In this document: positions 41,645 through 51,257 of the stretch, piece by piece
Numbering within the stretch: the first letter of the stretch is position 1
How the letters are laid out: each line of letters begins with the position of its first letter
Assembly (NCBI GenBank): GCA_017746715.1
Contig: JAGHZQ010000035.1
Coordinates: forward strand, 62,001-126,000
Length of the DNA stretch: 64,000 nucleotides
From: Cyanobacteria bacterium SBLK
Lineage (GTDB): Bacteria; Cyanobacteriota; Cyanobacteriia; Cyanobacteriales; Spirulinaceae
Direction: 5' to 3'
Notes under the pieces: generated by a model
What the model saw: only the letters and a program-made list of their open reading frames with translations
Told to the model about the DNA's origin: nothing
The model's database searches: none
Position numbers and translations under genes: made by a program

Positions 41645-42604
41645 ATGAACAATCCAATTGAGTCCTCTCCTTTCATTGTTTCGCTCACCCCCCGAGATCA
41701 TCAGCAAGCCAAGGCGTTTTGGGAAAAACACGGAAGCAAAACCAAAGCCAAACAAGTTTACCTCAATACTCTTGCCGTCTGTGCCGTCCGCAGCTATTTC
41801 ACGACCTTGGAAATGGAAAGCGAGCTCGAAACCGGAGAGAGTTGGGATGAAACCCAGCAATCCTTAAGCGACACGGCAGACTTGCTGGTGAAAGATTGCG
41901 GTAAAATTGAATGCCGTCCTGTTTTGCCCGATTCCACGGTTTGTAAAATTCCCTTTGAGGTGCGAGAAGATCGTTGGGGGTACATTCCCGTACAATTCGA
42001 TCGCGAACTCAAAGAAGCCAAACTCTTGGGATTTACCGCAACCGTTGAGAGCGATCGCGAAGAGTTACCCCTCTCGGCGTTTCATCCCCTCGACACCCTC
42101 TGGGACGCTTTGTACCCTGAAGAAAACCCGGATCGAGAGAAGGGAATTGTCTGTTTGAGTCGCTGGTTAGAAGATGCGATCGATACAGGTTGGGAAACGG
42201 TTGAAGCAATCTTGAATTCCCAAAAAACTTTAGCAACAAACTTTAGAAGTCCATCGTTATTGAACCAACGCGATGAGCGCAACCGGGAAAACAGCATTAC
42301 GCGAGGAAAATTATTCGATTTAGAGCGCGCAGAAGAGCGAATTGCTTTATTTGTCGGTTTCGATCGACCCAATCGGGAGAAGGAATGCGATATTGCTATT
42401 GAGGTGGCTTCTATCGGTCAAAAATCTCATTTACCGGAAGATTTACAGCTTTTTTTAATTGATGCCAAAGGGCGATCGGTGATGCAGGCAGAAGCATGCA
42501 GCAGTCAGGCTCTAGAATTTCACTTCAGTGGCGAACTGGGAGAACGTTTTAGTATCAAAATAGCATTAGGAGAAGTTAGCGTCACAGAATGCTTTCTCAT
42601 TTGA
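41645..42604 (+). CDS. DUF1822 family protein
   Basis: A 319-residue protein typical of DUF1822. Residues 10-50 contain AFWEKHGSKTKAKQVYLNTL and CAVRSYFTTLEMESELETGE, then the RPVLPDSTVCKIPFEVREDR and VQFDRELKEAKLLGFTATVE region. The C-terminal domain (RIALFVGFDRP, LQLFLIDAKGRSVMQAEA) is beta-rich. The family is known only from cyanobacteria, to my knowledge, and has no known function. It is encoded between the sigma-like factor and the CHASE2-CHAT membrane protein, 17 bp and 52 bp away. A role as an adaptor between them is plausible but not shown. Confidence 0.9.
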   Translation: MNNPIESSPFIVSLTPRDHQQAKAFWEKHGSKTKAKQVYLNTLAVCAVRSYFTTLEMESELETGESWDETQQSLSDTADLLVKDCGKIECRPVLPDSTVCKIPFEVREDRWGYIPVQFDRELKEAKLLGFTATVESDREELPLSAFHPLDTLWDALYPEENPDREKGIVCLSRWLEDAIDTGWETVEAILNSQKTLATNFRSPSLLNQRDERNRENSITRGKLFDLERAEERIALFVGFDRPNREKECDIAIEVASIGQKSHLPEDLQLFLIDAKGRSVMQAEACSSQALEFHFSGELGERFSIKIALGEVSVTECFLI

Positions 42605-42656
42605 AATCTCTCGCGATCGCCAGTTTTTTGCTATCTACCTCCGGTTATTTTCTACC

Positions 42657-45023
42657 ATGAGTAAATTAGTCGTTCTCGAACTCGACGGGAATTTTCAGGA
42701 CGGATTCCGCATTATCCTCGAAATCTATCGAGAAGAAAACATCCTCACTTCATCCTTCGTCCTTCCCACTCGCTTAAAATCAAAATTACCTGCCAATCCC
42801 GAACTTCCTCGCATTTTACACCAGCATTGGCAGGAGAAATACCGCAGCCTCGGAGCACCCTATCGACGCAAACAACATGATGGTAGGGCTTTTCGCATCA
42901 AACCGCAACGGATCGTTCATCGTCCGTCTCGAGAGGTCCAAGTGGAAGAATGTCGTACTTCTGCCCGAGAATTAAGCACTTCTTTCAATCAATGGCTCGA
43001 TAGCGATGACTTTCGCCCAATTGAAAAACAATTGCGATCGCACTTGCAACCCGAGGAGGAAATTCGCTTTCTTATTCGCACAAAAAACCGCCAGTTACAA
43101 AAGCTCCCTTGGGAAGAGTGGGAGTTTTTCCAACACTATCCCCGTGCGGAAACCGCCCTCAGTCCGCCAGAATTAAAAACCCGAGAGTTTTTTCCTCCTC
43201 CTCGTCGCGGTGCTAAAGTTCGCATTTTGGCGATTCTCGGTCATAGCGAAGGGATTGATATCAAGCGCGATCGGCGCTTATTAAAGGCGTTACCCAATGC
43301 GGAGGTCGTTTTTCTGGTCAGCCCCGAAAGGAGTGCCGTAACGGACAAAATTTGGGAGAATGCGTGGGATATTATCTTCTTTGCCGGGCATAGCGAAACG
43401 GAGGGGGAAACCGGACGCATTTACCTGAATGAACGGGAGAGTTTGAGTGTTGACGAACTCTGGTTTGGGTTGAAAAAAGCAGTCGATCGCGGACTGCAAT
43501 TGGCAATTTTTAACTCCTGCGATGGTTTGGGACTCTCCGATCGCCTTGACGATCTGCAAATTCCCCAAATGATCGTCATGCGAGAACTCGTGCCGGATTT
43601 AGTCGCGCAAAAGTTCCTCACTCATTTTCTTGACAATTTTGCGGCGGGTCGTTCTTTTTATCGAGCGGTGCGGGAAGCCAAACAACGCCTCCATGACGAG
43701 TTAGAGACGGATTTCCCTTGTGCGAGTTGGTTGCCCGTTATTTGTCAGACTCCTAATGCAGTGCCTCCGAATTGGGATGATTTGCGAGAACAGCAGATTT
43801 TGGGAGTCGGGGAAACGAGGAAAAATGAAGGGATCCCGTCGCCGAAACTTGCAGGCGATCGCCGATTGCCCATAATGGTCAGTTTAGCGATCGCGGGGTT
43901 GGTTATGGGGGTGCGATCCCTTGGGTGGCTTCAAGGATGGGAGTTAAAGCATTTTGATTTTATGTTGCGCTTGCGCCCTCGAGAACTGAGCGATAATCGC
44001 TTTCTTTTGGTGACAATTGGAGATAGCGATCGTGATTATCAAGACAATCTGGGGATGAATCGTCGCGATTCTCTTTCTCCCGAAGCGCTTTCATTATTCT
44101 GGCAAAAAGTAAAGCCACATCAACCCAGAGTTATCGCTTTAAATATTAATGATTTTGCTTACGATCCGGATATCAATCGCGATTTTGTCGAGCATCCAGT
44201 CTTCTTAGCTGCTTGCCAAAGTTTTAATGCCAGTAGTGGTTTAGAAGCGATCGAGCCACCCCTCAATTTGCCTCAAAGTCGTTTGGGATTTTCTCGTTTT
44301 AATCGCGATCCCGATGGGATTATTCGTCGGCAAACTTTAGCCAGACAGCCCAGTCCTGCCTGCTATACCTCTCATTCTCTCAGTCTGAAAATTGCTCAAA
44401 AATACTTACAAATTAAAGCGAAGCCAATATCTTCGCATCGCGGTCGTCTTGGAAAAATTGAGTTTGAAAAATTAACCCATACCACAGGAAGTTATCAATT
44501 ACCTCAAACCATTTTTGACAGTTTTCAAATTCTCATCAATTACAGAGCGGTCAATCCCTATCAAGTGAGTTTAACTGATATCATTAGTAGCAAATGGGAT
44601 GAGCAGCTTGCAGATTTAGTTGAGGATAAAATTATTCTCATCGGTCGAGATACGACTGGAAGAGATGCCCAATATACACCCTATTCTCAAGGATTTTGGA
44701 ATGATGGCGTTCCCAGTATTGCCATTCATGCTCAGATGGCCAGTCAATTAATTAGTGCTGTTCTTGACGATCGTCCTCTTTTACGAGGAATTCCCCAATG
44801 GCTGGAGAATTTGAGTATTGTAATGGGATCGCTTTTGGGATTTATACTATTAAAATGGAGGCTCAAATTTTTACAGAAAATCTATGTACTTGCATTCGTG
44901 TCCGGTCTTGCATTTTTGCTCTGCTATCAAGGATTAACTTTCGGGATTTGGATTCCGATTCTTCCTTTTGCTATCTCATTTACCAGTCTAATTTTTGTTG
45001 CTATTTTTGATGGAATACAATGA
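42657..45023 (+). CDS. CHASE2 membrane sensor fused to CHAT domain (CHAT 2)
   Basis: A 788-residue protein. Residues 130-370 form a CHAT domain with H245 (DIIFFAGHSETEGETG) and C288 (LAIFNSCDGLGLSDRL), so a catalytic pair is kept although the surroundings differ from the usual ATHG and LSAC. A TM helix at about 402-420 is followed by a CHASE2 domain (about 425-715; KHFDFMLRLRPRE, DKIILIGRDTTGRDAQYTPY) and three C-terminal helices (LSIVMGSLLGFILL, IYVLAFVSGLAFLLCYQGLT, WIPILPFAISFTSLIFVAIF). Topology places CHAT inside and CHASE2 outside. In other proteins CHASE2 drives cyclases or kinases; here it seems to drive a caspase-like domain. Confidence 0.9.
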   Translation: MSKLVVLELDGNFQDGFRIILEIYREENILTSSFVLPTRLKSKLPANPELPRILHQHWQEKYRSLGAPYRRKQHDGRAFRIKPQRIVHRPSREVQVEECRTSARELSTSFNQWLDSDDFRPIEKQLRSHLQPEEEIRFLIRTKNRQLQKLPWEEWEFFQHYPRAETALSPPELKTREFFPPPRRGAKVRILAILGHSEGIDIKRDRRLLKALPNAEVVFLVSPERSAVTDKIWENAWDIIFFAGHSETEGETGRIYLNERESLSVDELWFGLKKAVDRGLQLAIFNSCDGLGLSDRLDDLQIPQMIVMRELVPDLVAQKFLTHFLDNFAAGRSFYRAVREAKQRLHDELETDFPCASWLPVICQTPNAVPPNWDDLREQQILGVGETRKNEGIPSPKLAGDRRLPIMVSLAIAGLVMGVRSLGWLQGWELKHFDFMLRLRPRELSDNRFLLVTIGDSDRDYQDNLGMNRRDSLSPEALSLFWQKVKPHQPRVIALNINDFAYDPDINRDFVEHPVFLAACQSFNASSGLEAIEPPLNLPQSRLGFSRFNRDPDGIIRRQTLARQPSPACYTSHSLSLKIAQKYLQIKAKPISSHRGRLGKIEFEKLTHTTGSYQLPQTIFDSFQILINYRAVNPYQVSLTDIISSKWDEQLADLVEDKIILIGRDTTGRDAQYTPYSQGFWNDGVPSIAIHAQMASQLISAVLDDRPLLRGIPQWLENLSIVMGSLLGFILLKWRLKFLQKIYVLAFVSGLAFLLCYQGLTFGIWIPILPFAISFTSLIFVAIFDGIQ

Positions 45024-45120
45024 TAAAAAATCGGCTCTTGTTGCGCTGGCTATCGCTATTCAATTCAACTAGAATTCTAAATTTTGCTTGCAGTATTTTT
45101 CATTATTTTAAAGTGTAATT

Positions 45121-45810
45121 ATGAACAATCGGATCTTTTTTCGCGGGCTATCGCTACTCATTTTAAGTATATCTTGGATGATTCTGGATTTAGGAAATTT
45201 TGCTTTGATTCAAGCGAATTTAGCAGAATCATTACGTGGGGGTGAGGATGGTGAAGATACAGCCAGTGGTAGCGATCGCAATCCTTGTGATGAATTGGGT
45301 CTCGATCTGACTCCTATTGTTACCCAAGCAGATAATCCTGAAACGGGTTTTTCTAACTGGGGAAAAACCCATGTCGCAACTCCGAGTTTGTGGGTCTATA
45401 TTCCCTATACAAGAGAACAATTATCCAGAGCAACTTTATCGATCCGTAAGGGAGAAAAAGAAGCGATCGTTTATCACGATCGCATTTCCCTTGATACTTT
45501 AGGACAAACTCCCGGTCTGGTCAACATTGCTCTCGAAGAGCTTGATATTTCCTTAGAAACGGAACATTGGTATCGTTGGTATTTATTTTTAAATGTATAC
45601 TGTACTGAGGATTCCGAACAACCGGAAAAAGAGGAGATTTCTGCATGGATTCAATACCAAGACAATGAGTCTGGCGATCGTCTTTACGATCGCCTTGCAG
45701 AAATTGATGTTATAGAAGATTCGCAAGCCCGTAAAAATGCGTGGATTGTCGTCTTACAGGAATTGGGCTATAATGCAATCGCGAAGGAACTTTTGACCTC
45801 TGAAAATTAA
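45121..45810 (+). CDS. DUF928 family exported protein
   Basis: A 229-residue protein. The signal sequence is FFRGLSLLILSISWMILDLG and following. The DUF928 pattern is visible: DELGLDLTPIVTQADNPETG, then TPSLWVYIPYTREQLSRATL, LSIRKGEKEAIVYHDRISLD and LETEHWYRWYLFLNVYCTED. The C-terminal YDRLAEIDVIEDSQARKNAW and LQELGYNAIAKELL end is a helical conserved part. DUF928 proteins are cyanobacterial, probably periplasmic, and usually sit after CHASE2 genes, as here. The gap of 97 bp suggests the same transcript. The function is unknown. Confidence 0.9.
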   Translation: MNNRIFFRGLSLLILSISWMILDLGNFALIQANLAESLRGGEDGEDTASGSDRNPCDELGLDLTPIVTQADNPETGFSNWGKTHVATPSLWVYIPYTREQLSRATLSIRKGEKEAIVYHDRISLDTLGQTPGLVNIALEELDISLETEHWYRWYLFLNVYCTEDSEQPEKEEISAWIQYQDNESGDRLYDRLAEIDVIEDSQARKNAWIVVLQELGYNAIAKELLTSEN

Positions 45811-45882
45811 TTGTTGTCTGGGGATGAATAATTTATAATACCCTACGATTTTTACAGTTTTCGGTTTGACTAGGAGAAAGTA

Positions 45883-46503
45883 ATGTCATTTAGTAACTAT
45901 AAAAATATTAGTTCTGTTCTTAAGGAATTTCAGGTCACTTATACGGAAGCTAACTTTATTGAGTTAGTTGATTTTTCGATTCCTAATTACTTTCGAGAAG
46001 ATTTAGAGTTTATGATGCGAGAAGGAGTTGTGGATAATTCAGAATATGCTATCTGTGAAAACTTAATTTATCCAGTTCTCAAACAAGTTTGGAAAAATTA
46101 TAGCGCTTCTTTTATCCTTTGGAGTCATCAATCCTTAAATTATAATGAAAATCTCTCTGGTTTTCCAGAATATATACTAGCCAAGCGATCGGAATTGGGG
46201 AAAGTTGTTTTTGAGCAACCTTACTTTTTACTGGTAGAGGCAAAACAAGATAAATTTACCGAAGGATGGGGACAATGTTTAGCGGAAATGGTTGCAGCAC
46301 AACGACTGAATCAAAATTCTGCAATGGTAATCTTTGGCATTGTTTCTAATGGCGATCGCTGGCAATTCGGGAAACTAGAAGGCGATCGATTTATTAAAAA
46401 TCGAGACTTCTATAGCATTCAAGCGATCGAAACACTTTTTTCAGCCATCAATTTTGTTTTTCAAAAATGTCAAGAACAACTTAACTCCTTCGCGATCGTT
46501 TGA
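45883..46503 (+). CDS. Possible PD-(D/E)XK nuclease-like protein
   Basis: A 206-residue soluble protein. A core like that of restriction-endonuclease folds is visible: GFPEYILAKRSELGKVV (E96), then PYFLLVEAKQDKFTEGWGQC with E119-A-K121, and a following helix GWGQCLAEMVAAQRLNQ. A late strand reads VIFGIVSNGDRWQFGKLEGD. The family name is not known to me, although similar proteins are frequent in cyanobacteria. Fold and metal ligands are inferred. It lies between the DUF928 gene and the convergent CHAT 3 gene, 72 bp downstream of DUF928, with its own GGAGAAAG site. Confidence 0.6.
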   Translation: MSFSNYKNISSVLKEFQVTYTEANFIELVDFSIPNYFREDLEFMMREGVVDNSEYAICENLIYPVLKQVWKNYSASFILWSHQSLNYNENLSGFPEYILAKRSELGKVVFEQPYFLLVEAKQDKFTEGWGQCLAEMVAAQRLNQNSAMVIFGIVSNGDRWQFGKLEGDRFIKNRDFYSIQAIETLFSAINFVFQKCQEQLNSFAIV

Positions 46504-46533
46504 TCAGAAATTTTCGTCAGAGTTGCCAGCAAA

Positions 46534-49425
46534 TTATTGCCAATTACCAATTAGAATATAAGGCGACCAATAATAGGGTTGTTGATATTTTATCTCTTCT
46601 CCTTGTAACAACGTTAATTGAGCTTGTCTTAAGGCTTCTGCTTTGCTAGTGTTGGAAAGATCGAGTTGTTGATAGAAGGTTTTGATTAATTTTGCAGTCA
46701 ATTCATCATCAACAGAAAATAAAGTTGCGAGGGTACTTTTGGCACCCGATCGCGTTGCAATTCCCGCGACTCCTAAAGTTGCGCGTTTATCTCCAATTGC
46801 AGTTTGACAAGCACTCAAAACTAAAAGTTCGATTGCTTGTTCTTGTTGTTCTTGTTGTTGCGATAGGAGTTGACTCAAATCGTTTAATGTCATTCGATCT
46901 TGATAAACCCAGAGAATTGTTTCCTCGGGATTAGAACTGAATACCCCGTGAGTTGCTAAGTGGACAATTGCAAAAGGATTAACCTTAATTTTATCTTGAA
47001 ACGTTGGAATCGTAAATTCAGAGTTCAGTAAAACTTCAGCGCGATCGAAATGATTTTTAATAAAATCCAATTCTTCTTCAACATAAGGAAGTGAAGATTT
47101 TCTTAAGTTTTGTTCGCTGACTCCGGCTGCTAAAATTGCTGTTTCCGATAATATTAGAGGTTGAGTGTCTTCAATTTCTAAACCCAAATTCAGAGCGATA
47201 CTATAGCGTTCGATCGCATAATTTTGACCATCATGCAATGCAGCCAGAGGAATATTGCGTAACTCGCTATCCATGACAAAAACCAAATTCTTAACCGCAT
47301 TTTTTTCTAATTCTGGCTCAAGTCCTCCCAAGATCAAATTGTAAATTTCTTGGAAAATTGTGTTATCCTCAGCACCTAACTTTTCACGAATTGCACGTCT
47401 TAATTCTTCTATTTTTTCATGGATTTCCTTTCTCGATATTGAGTGGGGTTGAATATAATAAAGTGGCTCTTTTTGTCCCGGTAATTGAACGATAACGCGC
47501 AAGCGATCGCCTAATAAAATTGGATAAATTAAAGCAGCATTGTCTTGAGAATTTCCCTGTAAATATCGATCGAGAGAAGTGAGCGATCGCTCTTGTAAGT
47601 TGCAGCGCAAATAGTCCTCTAATTCGGCAACTTGTAAACCTTCAATTACAGAAATCGCTTCTTTTATTTTTTCATAGGTAATAATAGAAATGGCCGCGTC
47701 AGCTTTCTCAGTCGCAATTTCTTGCTGTATTTTTTTAGCATCACTTTTAAGTGCTGTTTGGAAAGGTTCGGGAGAACGTAAAAGGAGTTCGGCAAATTCT
47801 CTATAAACGGGTTCGACATCATCCCGAAATAGAAAGCGAAAATCGGGATTTTTTAAACTCATCATATCTTCCCGTACCTGCTCTAAATTTTTCAAGGCAG
47901 ATCGATAGGCCGCGATCGCAGAATCGGTTTTATGGGGTTTTTCCCAACTCTCTACCGCTAAAATTCGACCCAATTGCCATTCCCACAGATAGCGAATTTC
48001 GGGTGCGCGAATATTTTCCGTGATTAAAATCGCTTCTTCGGTTAACTTCCGTGCTGTTGCTAAGTCGCCTTGCAATTCTAACCAATAGCCGCGATATCCT
48101 TTACTATAGGAAAGTCCTCGTAAATCATTAAGTTTTTTAGCTTGTTGCTCTGCTTTTGTCAAGAGGTTTTCTAGATTTTGCGAATCAATTTCTCGTCTTG
48201 TTAGTTTTCGATAGTGAATGTATTGATTTGCTAATTTTAAATATAAAGAAAGATTCAATGAAGACACGATAGTGCCATCGAGATCGTCTCCGATCGCGGT
48301 CAATTCTCCAGCAATATTCTGCAAAGATTTTTCAGTTTTTGGATCGATCGAGACAATATTAAACATTTGGGGTTCAAAGTCTTGCCTTCTCGCTTCCAAT
48401 TCCATTAAAACATCGATCGCATTTAATTTTGCTTGCGTTGTAGTTATCTTCTCGGAGTTGCCTAATTTTGCAACTTCTTGATAGATACTAAAAGTGCGAT
48501 CGAGTAATTGAAATTGTTCTTTTAACTGTCTTTTCAGTTGCCGATCTTCATCATTATAAATGGGATATTGGCGTTGATACTCATCCTTCAATTGATAGTA
48601 GCGAACAAAAATCGTATTCCCCAAATCCAATAAAACTTCGACTTGTTCCGTCGAGTACTTTAAGGTAGAATAGATAAGATAACTTTCATTTAAAAGGCGC
48701 TCTGATTGGACTACATAATTAATCTCTGCTTCCGGTTGGGCATCAAATGACCAATTGAGATCGATCTCGTCCACCTTGCCAACAACCCGAATAATATTTC
48801 CCAGTTGATGGAAAACTTTTGCCTGTAAAATCGGACGATCCATGAGGATAGCGCGATCGATTTGGAGAAGTTTTGTTAATGCCTCTCGATAAAATCCCAA
48901 TTCTTGTAAAGCGATCGCTTGATAAACTTGACTTTCAATTTGTCCGACAACTTGTTGGCTTTCTTGATAACATTCTTCTGCTTTTTTCCATGCTTCTAGA
49001 GCGCGATCGCTTCGTCCCTGCAAAAATTCCCCTTGACCTCGAAGCATGTATATTTGAGCCAAGAGATAAACTTTTTGAGAAGAAAATGGCTCATTGTCCA
49101 GCAAAGTTTCAGCACGATCTAAATAGCTTTCTGCTTGTTGCCAATCTCCCAATTTTTGAGAGATAGAAGATAAATTACTGAAAATTAAGACTCGAGAAAG
49201 CGAACTATTTTCACCCTGGGATAATACCTCTAATAAATATTCCTTAGCTTTGGCATACTCGCCTGCTTCATAAGCACTTTGACCCTGCAACATTAAAGTA
49301 TCGGAAGCAGATACACCTACAGTCAAAGACGTATAAATCGTCCCTGCCAAAAGACAACCCCAACACAAGCGAGAAATGTTTAGAAGTTGTATTGGATATA
49401 GAAGTAGATGCCGTTTTCTTGCCAT
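46534..49425 (-). CDS. Exported TPR-CHAT protein (CHAT 3)
   Basis: A 963-residue protein with an N-terminal signal-like helix (CWGCLLAGTIYTSLTVGVSA). Residues 40-480 are TPR-like (MLQGQSAYEAGEYAKAKEYL, SLSRVLIFSNLSSISQKLGD). Residues about 690-960 are a CHAT domain with H826 (VHLATHGVFSSNPEE) and C873 (LLVLSACQTAIGDKRATLGV). The end QPYYWSPYILIGNWQ is shared with CHAT 4. The start overlaps the 3' end of the tpsB gene by 46 bp, in a different frame, so TpsB and this CHAT protein are probably made from one message. It likely acts in the periplasm or outside. Confidence 0.92.
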   Translation of the reverse strand: MARKRHLLLYPIQLLNISRLCWGCLLAGTIYTSLTVGVSASDTLMLQGQSAYEAGEYAKAKEYLLEVLSQGENSSLSRVLIFSNLSSISQKLGDWQQAESYLDRAETLLDNEPFSSQKVYLLAQIYMLRGQGEFLQGRSDRALEAWKKAEECYQESQQVVGQIESQVYQAIALQELGFYREALTKLLQIDRAILMDRPILQAKVFHQLGNIIRVVGKVDEIDLNWSFDAQPEAEINYVVQSERLLNESYLIYSTLKYSTEQVEVLLDLGNTIFVRYYQLKDEYQRQYPIYNDEDRQLKRQLKEQFQLLDRTFSIYQEVAKLGNSEKITTTQAKLNAIDVLMELEARRQDFEPQMFNIVSIDPKTEKSLQNIAGELTAIGDDLDGTIVSSLNLSLYLKLANQYIHYRKLTRREIDSQNLENLLTKAEQQAKKLNDLRGLSYSKGYRGYWLELQGDLATARKLTEEAILITENIRAPEIRYLWEWQLGRILAVESWEKPHKTDSAIAAYRSALKNLEQVREDMMSLKNPDFRFLFRDDVEPVYREFAELLLRSPEPFQTALKSDAKKIQQEIATEKADAAISIITYEKIKEAISVIEGLQVAELEDYLRCNLQERSLTSLDRYLQGNSQDNAALIYPILLGDRLRVIVQLPGQKEPLYYIQPHSISRKEIHEKIEELRRAIREKLGAEDNTIFQEIYNLILGGLEPELEKNAVKNLVFVMDSELRNIPLAALHDGQNYAIERYSIALNLGLEIEDTQPLILSETAILAAGVSEQNLRKSSLPYVEEELDFIKNHFDRAEVLLNSEFTIPTFQDKIKVNPFAIVHLATHGVFSSNPEETILWVYQDRMTLNDLSQLLSQQQEQQEQAIELLVLSACQTAIGDKRATLGVAGIATRSGAKSTLATLFSVDDELTAKLIKTFYQQLDLSNTSKAEALRQAQLTLLQGEEIKYQQPYYWSPYILIGNWQ

Positions 49426-51218
49426 GTTCTCTCAGAAGAAAAAATCTCAACTAAAGGAAAACCCCAATCCAAACGAGCGCGGAAGCGATCGCTTTGCAAG
49501 ACTTGCAAACCCAATCCCACTGCGGTGAGAGTATTTGGATCGAGTTGTTCCGATTCGCCGCTATTCCATCCTATTCCCCCCTCAATAAAAGGAATAATTT
49601 GTATGGTGGTTTGGGCTTTCACTAATTTTAGTATAGGAATGCGAAGTTCTGCACTCGCAAAAACACCATTATCAGTAAGTAAGGTATCTTGTCGATAGCC
49701 CCGCACGCTTCCCAAACCTCCCAAACCGAATTGTTCTCCAGAGAGAAGAGGGCGATCGGCCCACTGGACTTCTCCTCGCACTAAGACAGTCGGCGCAAAC
49801 GCATTCGTTCCCAAACGCCTCACCCATTGTCCTTGACCCCGCCAAGCCCAAAAAATACCGTCGGGATTGCTGGTTTGCAGGGTTGCGCCAAAGGCATCGA
49901 TGCCCAGACTAAACTGAGAACGAAACGCTAAAATCTGTTGCCGATCGCGCTGCGTCCACTCTTGAATAAAGCGCAATGCCGTCATATTGGTTTTTCCGTC
50001 AGTATCGGCACCTGGCGATAAAGGAAAGGGAATATCTTGTAACGTCGTTGCGCTGCGAGTATGGGAGAGTGCCAAACTCAGAGCGAATTCTTCAGTTGGC
50101 GTTTGTTTGATGGGGTGGCGCAGCCCGAGCTGATAGTATTGAGAACTCGAATCGATATCGAGGCGATCGAAAGGCGGTTCGATAATCGTGCTCGTTGCTG
50201 TGCCAAAGTTGAATTGTAAGAGAGTATTGTTGGGATTGAGAGGAATATGATAACCCAAATCGAAACTATTGCTACCGTCGGTATTTTGATAGCCAAACAT
50301 CAAGCGATCGCCCAATCCCAGCAGATTTCCATGACCCATACTCCCCCCGCGCCGAAAACTGCCGACACTAGGAGAACGACTGTTATTGCCATCAACTCCC
50401 ACCGTCCAAGGATTGGCCGCAGTCACAGAGACATCGAGCACATTAGTCCCGGGAGCGACCCCCGCCCCCAATTCAGCACTCAGGGACTCGATCGAGGGAT
50501 CGAGTTGCAGGAGTTGGAGTGCTTCGAGCAAGCGATCGCGTTGTAGGGGAGGACGAGTTGCCCGTTGGAGTCGGGAGCGAATATAGCTGGGAGCAAGATT
50601 TCCTTGGATATCCACTTTAATCTCACTCAGATGACCTTCAACAATACGAATGGGGACGAGCGCCGCTTCTTCTTGCCCTAAAGACAGATCGGCGGGAAGA
50701 AATGCTCCGGTTGTAATATAACCTTCCTGTAGGTATAGATCGCTAATACAAGATTTTGCTTGTAATAATTGTGCAAAAGTTAGGGGAATATTCGTATAGG
50801 CGGTCAGTTCTCGGGCGAGGCGATCGCTCTCGAATGCCGTATTCCCGGAAAATTCAAATTCTCGGACAATAATCGTGTCGCGATCGCCTTCCGGATTTGC
50901 CGTGGGTTGGGGACAAGAGGATTGACTCCCTTCTGGCAATTCAATCGGCACTTCTTCCTCGGGAATGGGAGTTTCCGGGATAGGGGTTTCCGGGATAGGG
51001 AGTTGTAGTTCGGGAAAATTGGGACGTTGTGGTGGGGAAACGTTATTTTGAGCGATAGAAAGGGATTGGTCTCCCTTGATGAATCGTTCCCACGCGATCG
51101 CACTGCCCGAGTATTTCTCTAATTCTCCAGAAATTGCGAAACGATCGGCGAGAAGCCGATCTCCTTGAGGAAACAAGAATACTACCCCCAAGCCAATACT
51201 CCATTGTAGAATCATCAA
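49380..51218 (-). CDS. TpsB outer-membrane transporter (ShlB/FhaC/HecB family)
   Basis: A 612-residue outer-membrane protein. After a signal peptide and a proline-rich linker ([20 protein letters not shown]), residues 115-260 hold POTRA modules ([20 protein letters not shown] and [20 protein letters not shown]). Residues 270-612 form a 16-strand-type barrel ending in FYIQYNF with a C-terminal Phe. The VRGYRQ motif of the transporter lid is present in [20 protein letters not shown]. It exports TpsA proteins from the periplasm, probably that at 35039. The gene ends within the first codons of the CHAT 3 gene. Confidence 0.93.
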   Translation of the reverse strand: MMILQWSIGLGVVFLFPQGDRLLADRFAISGELEKYSGSAIAWERFIKGDQSLSIAQNNVSPPQRPNFPELQLPIPETPIPETPIPEEEVPIELPEGSQSSCPQPTANPEGDRDTIIVREFEFSGNTAFESDRLARELTAYTNIPLTFAQLLQAKSCISDLYLQEGYITTGAFLPADLSLGQEEAALVPIRIVEGHLSEIKVDIQGNLAPSYIRSRLQRATRPPLQRDRLLEALQLLQLDPSIESLSAELGAGVAPGTNVLDVSVTAANPWTVGVDGNNSRSPSVGSFRRGGSMGHGNLLGLGDRLMFGYQNTDGSNSFDLGYHIPLNPNNTLLQFNFGTATSTIIEPPFDRLDIDSSSQYYQLGLRHPIKQTPTEEFALSLALSHTRSATTLQDIPFPLSPGADTDGKTNMTALRFIQEWTQRDRQQILAFRSQFSLGIDAFGATLQTSNPDGIFWAWRGQGQWVRRLGTNAFAPTVLVRGEVQWADRPLLSGEQFGLGGLGSVRGYRQDTLLTDNGVFASAELRIPILKLVKAQTTIQIIPFIEGGIGWNSGESEQLDPNTLTAVGLGLQVLQSDRFRARLDWGFPLVEIFSSERTWQENGIYFYIQYNF

Positions 51219-51257
51219 ATTTTTTCCCTGCCGGAAGCAAGAGCCAACTTGGAGAGT

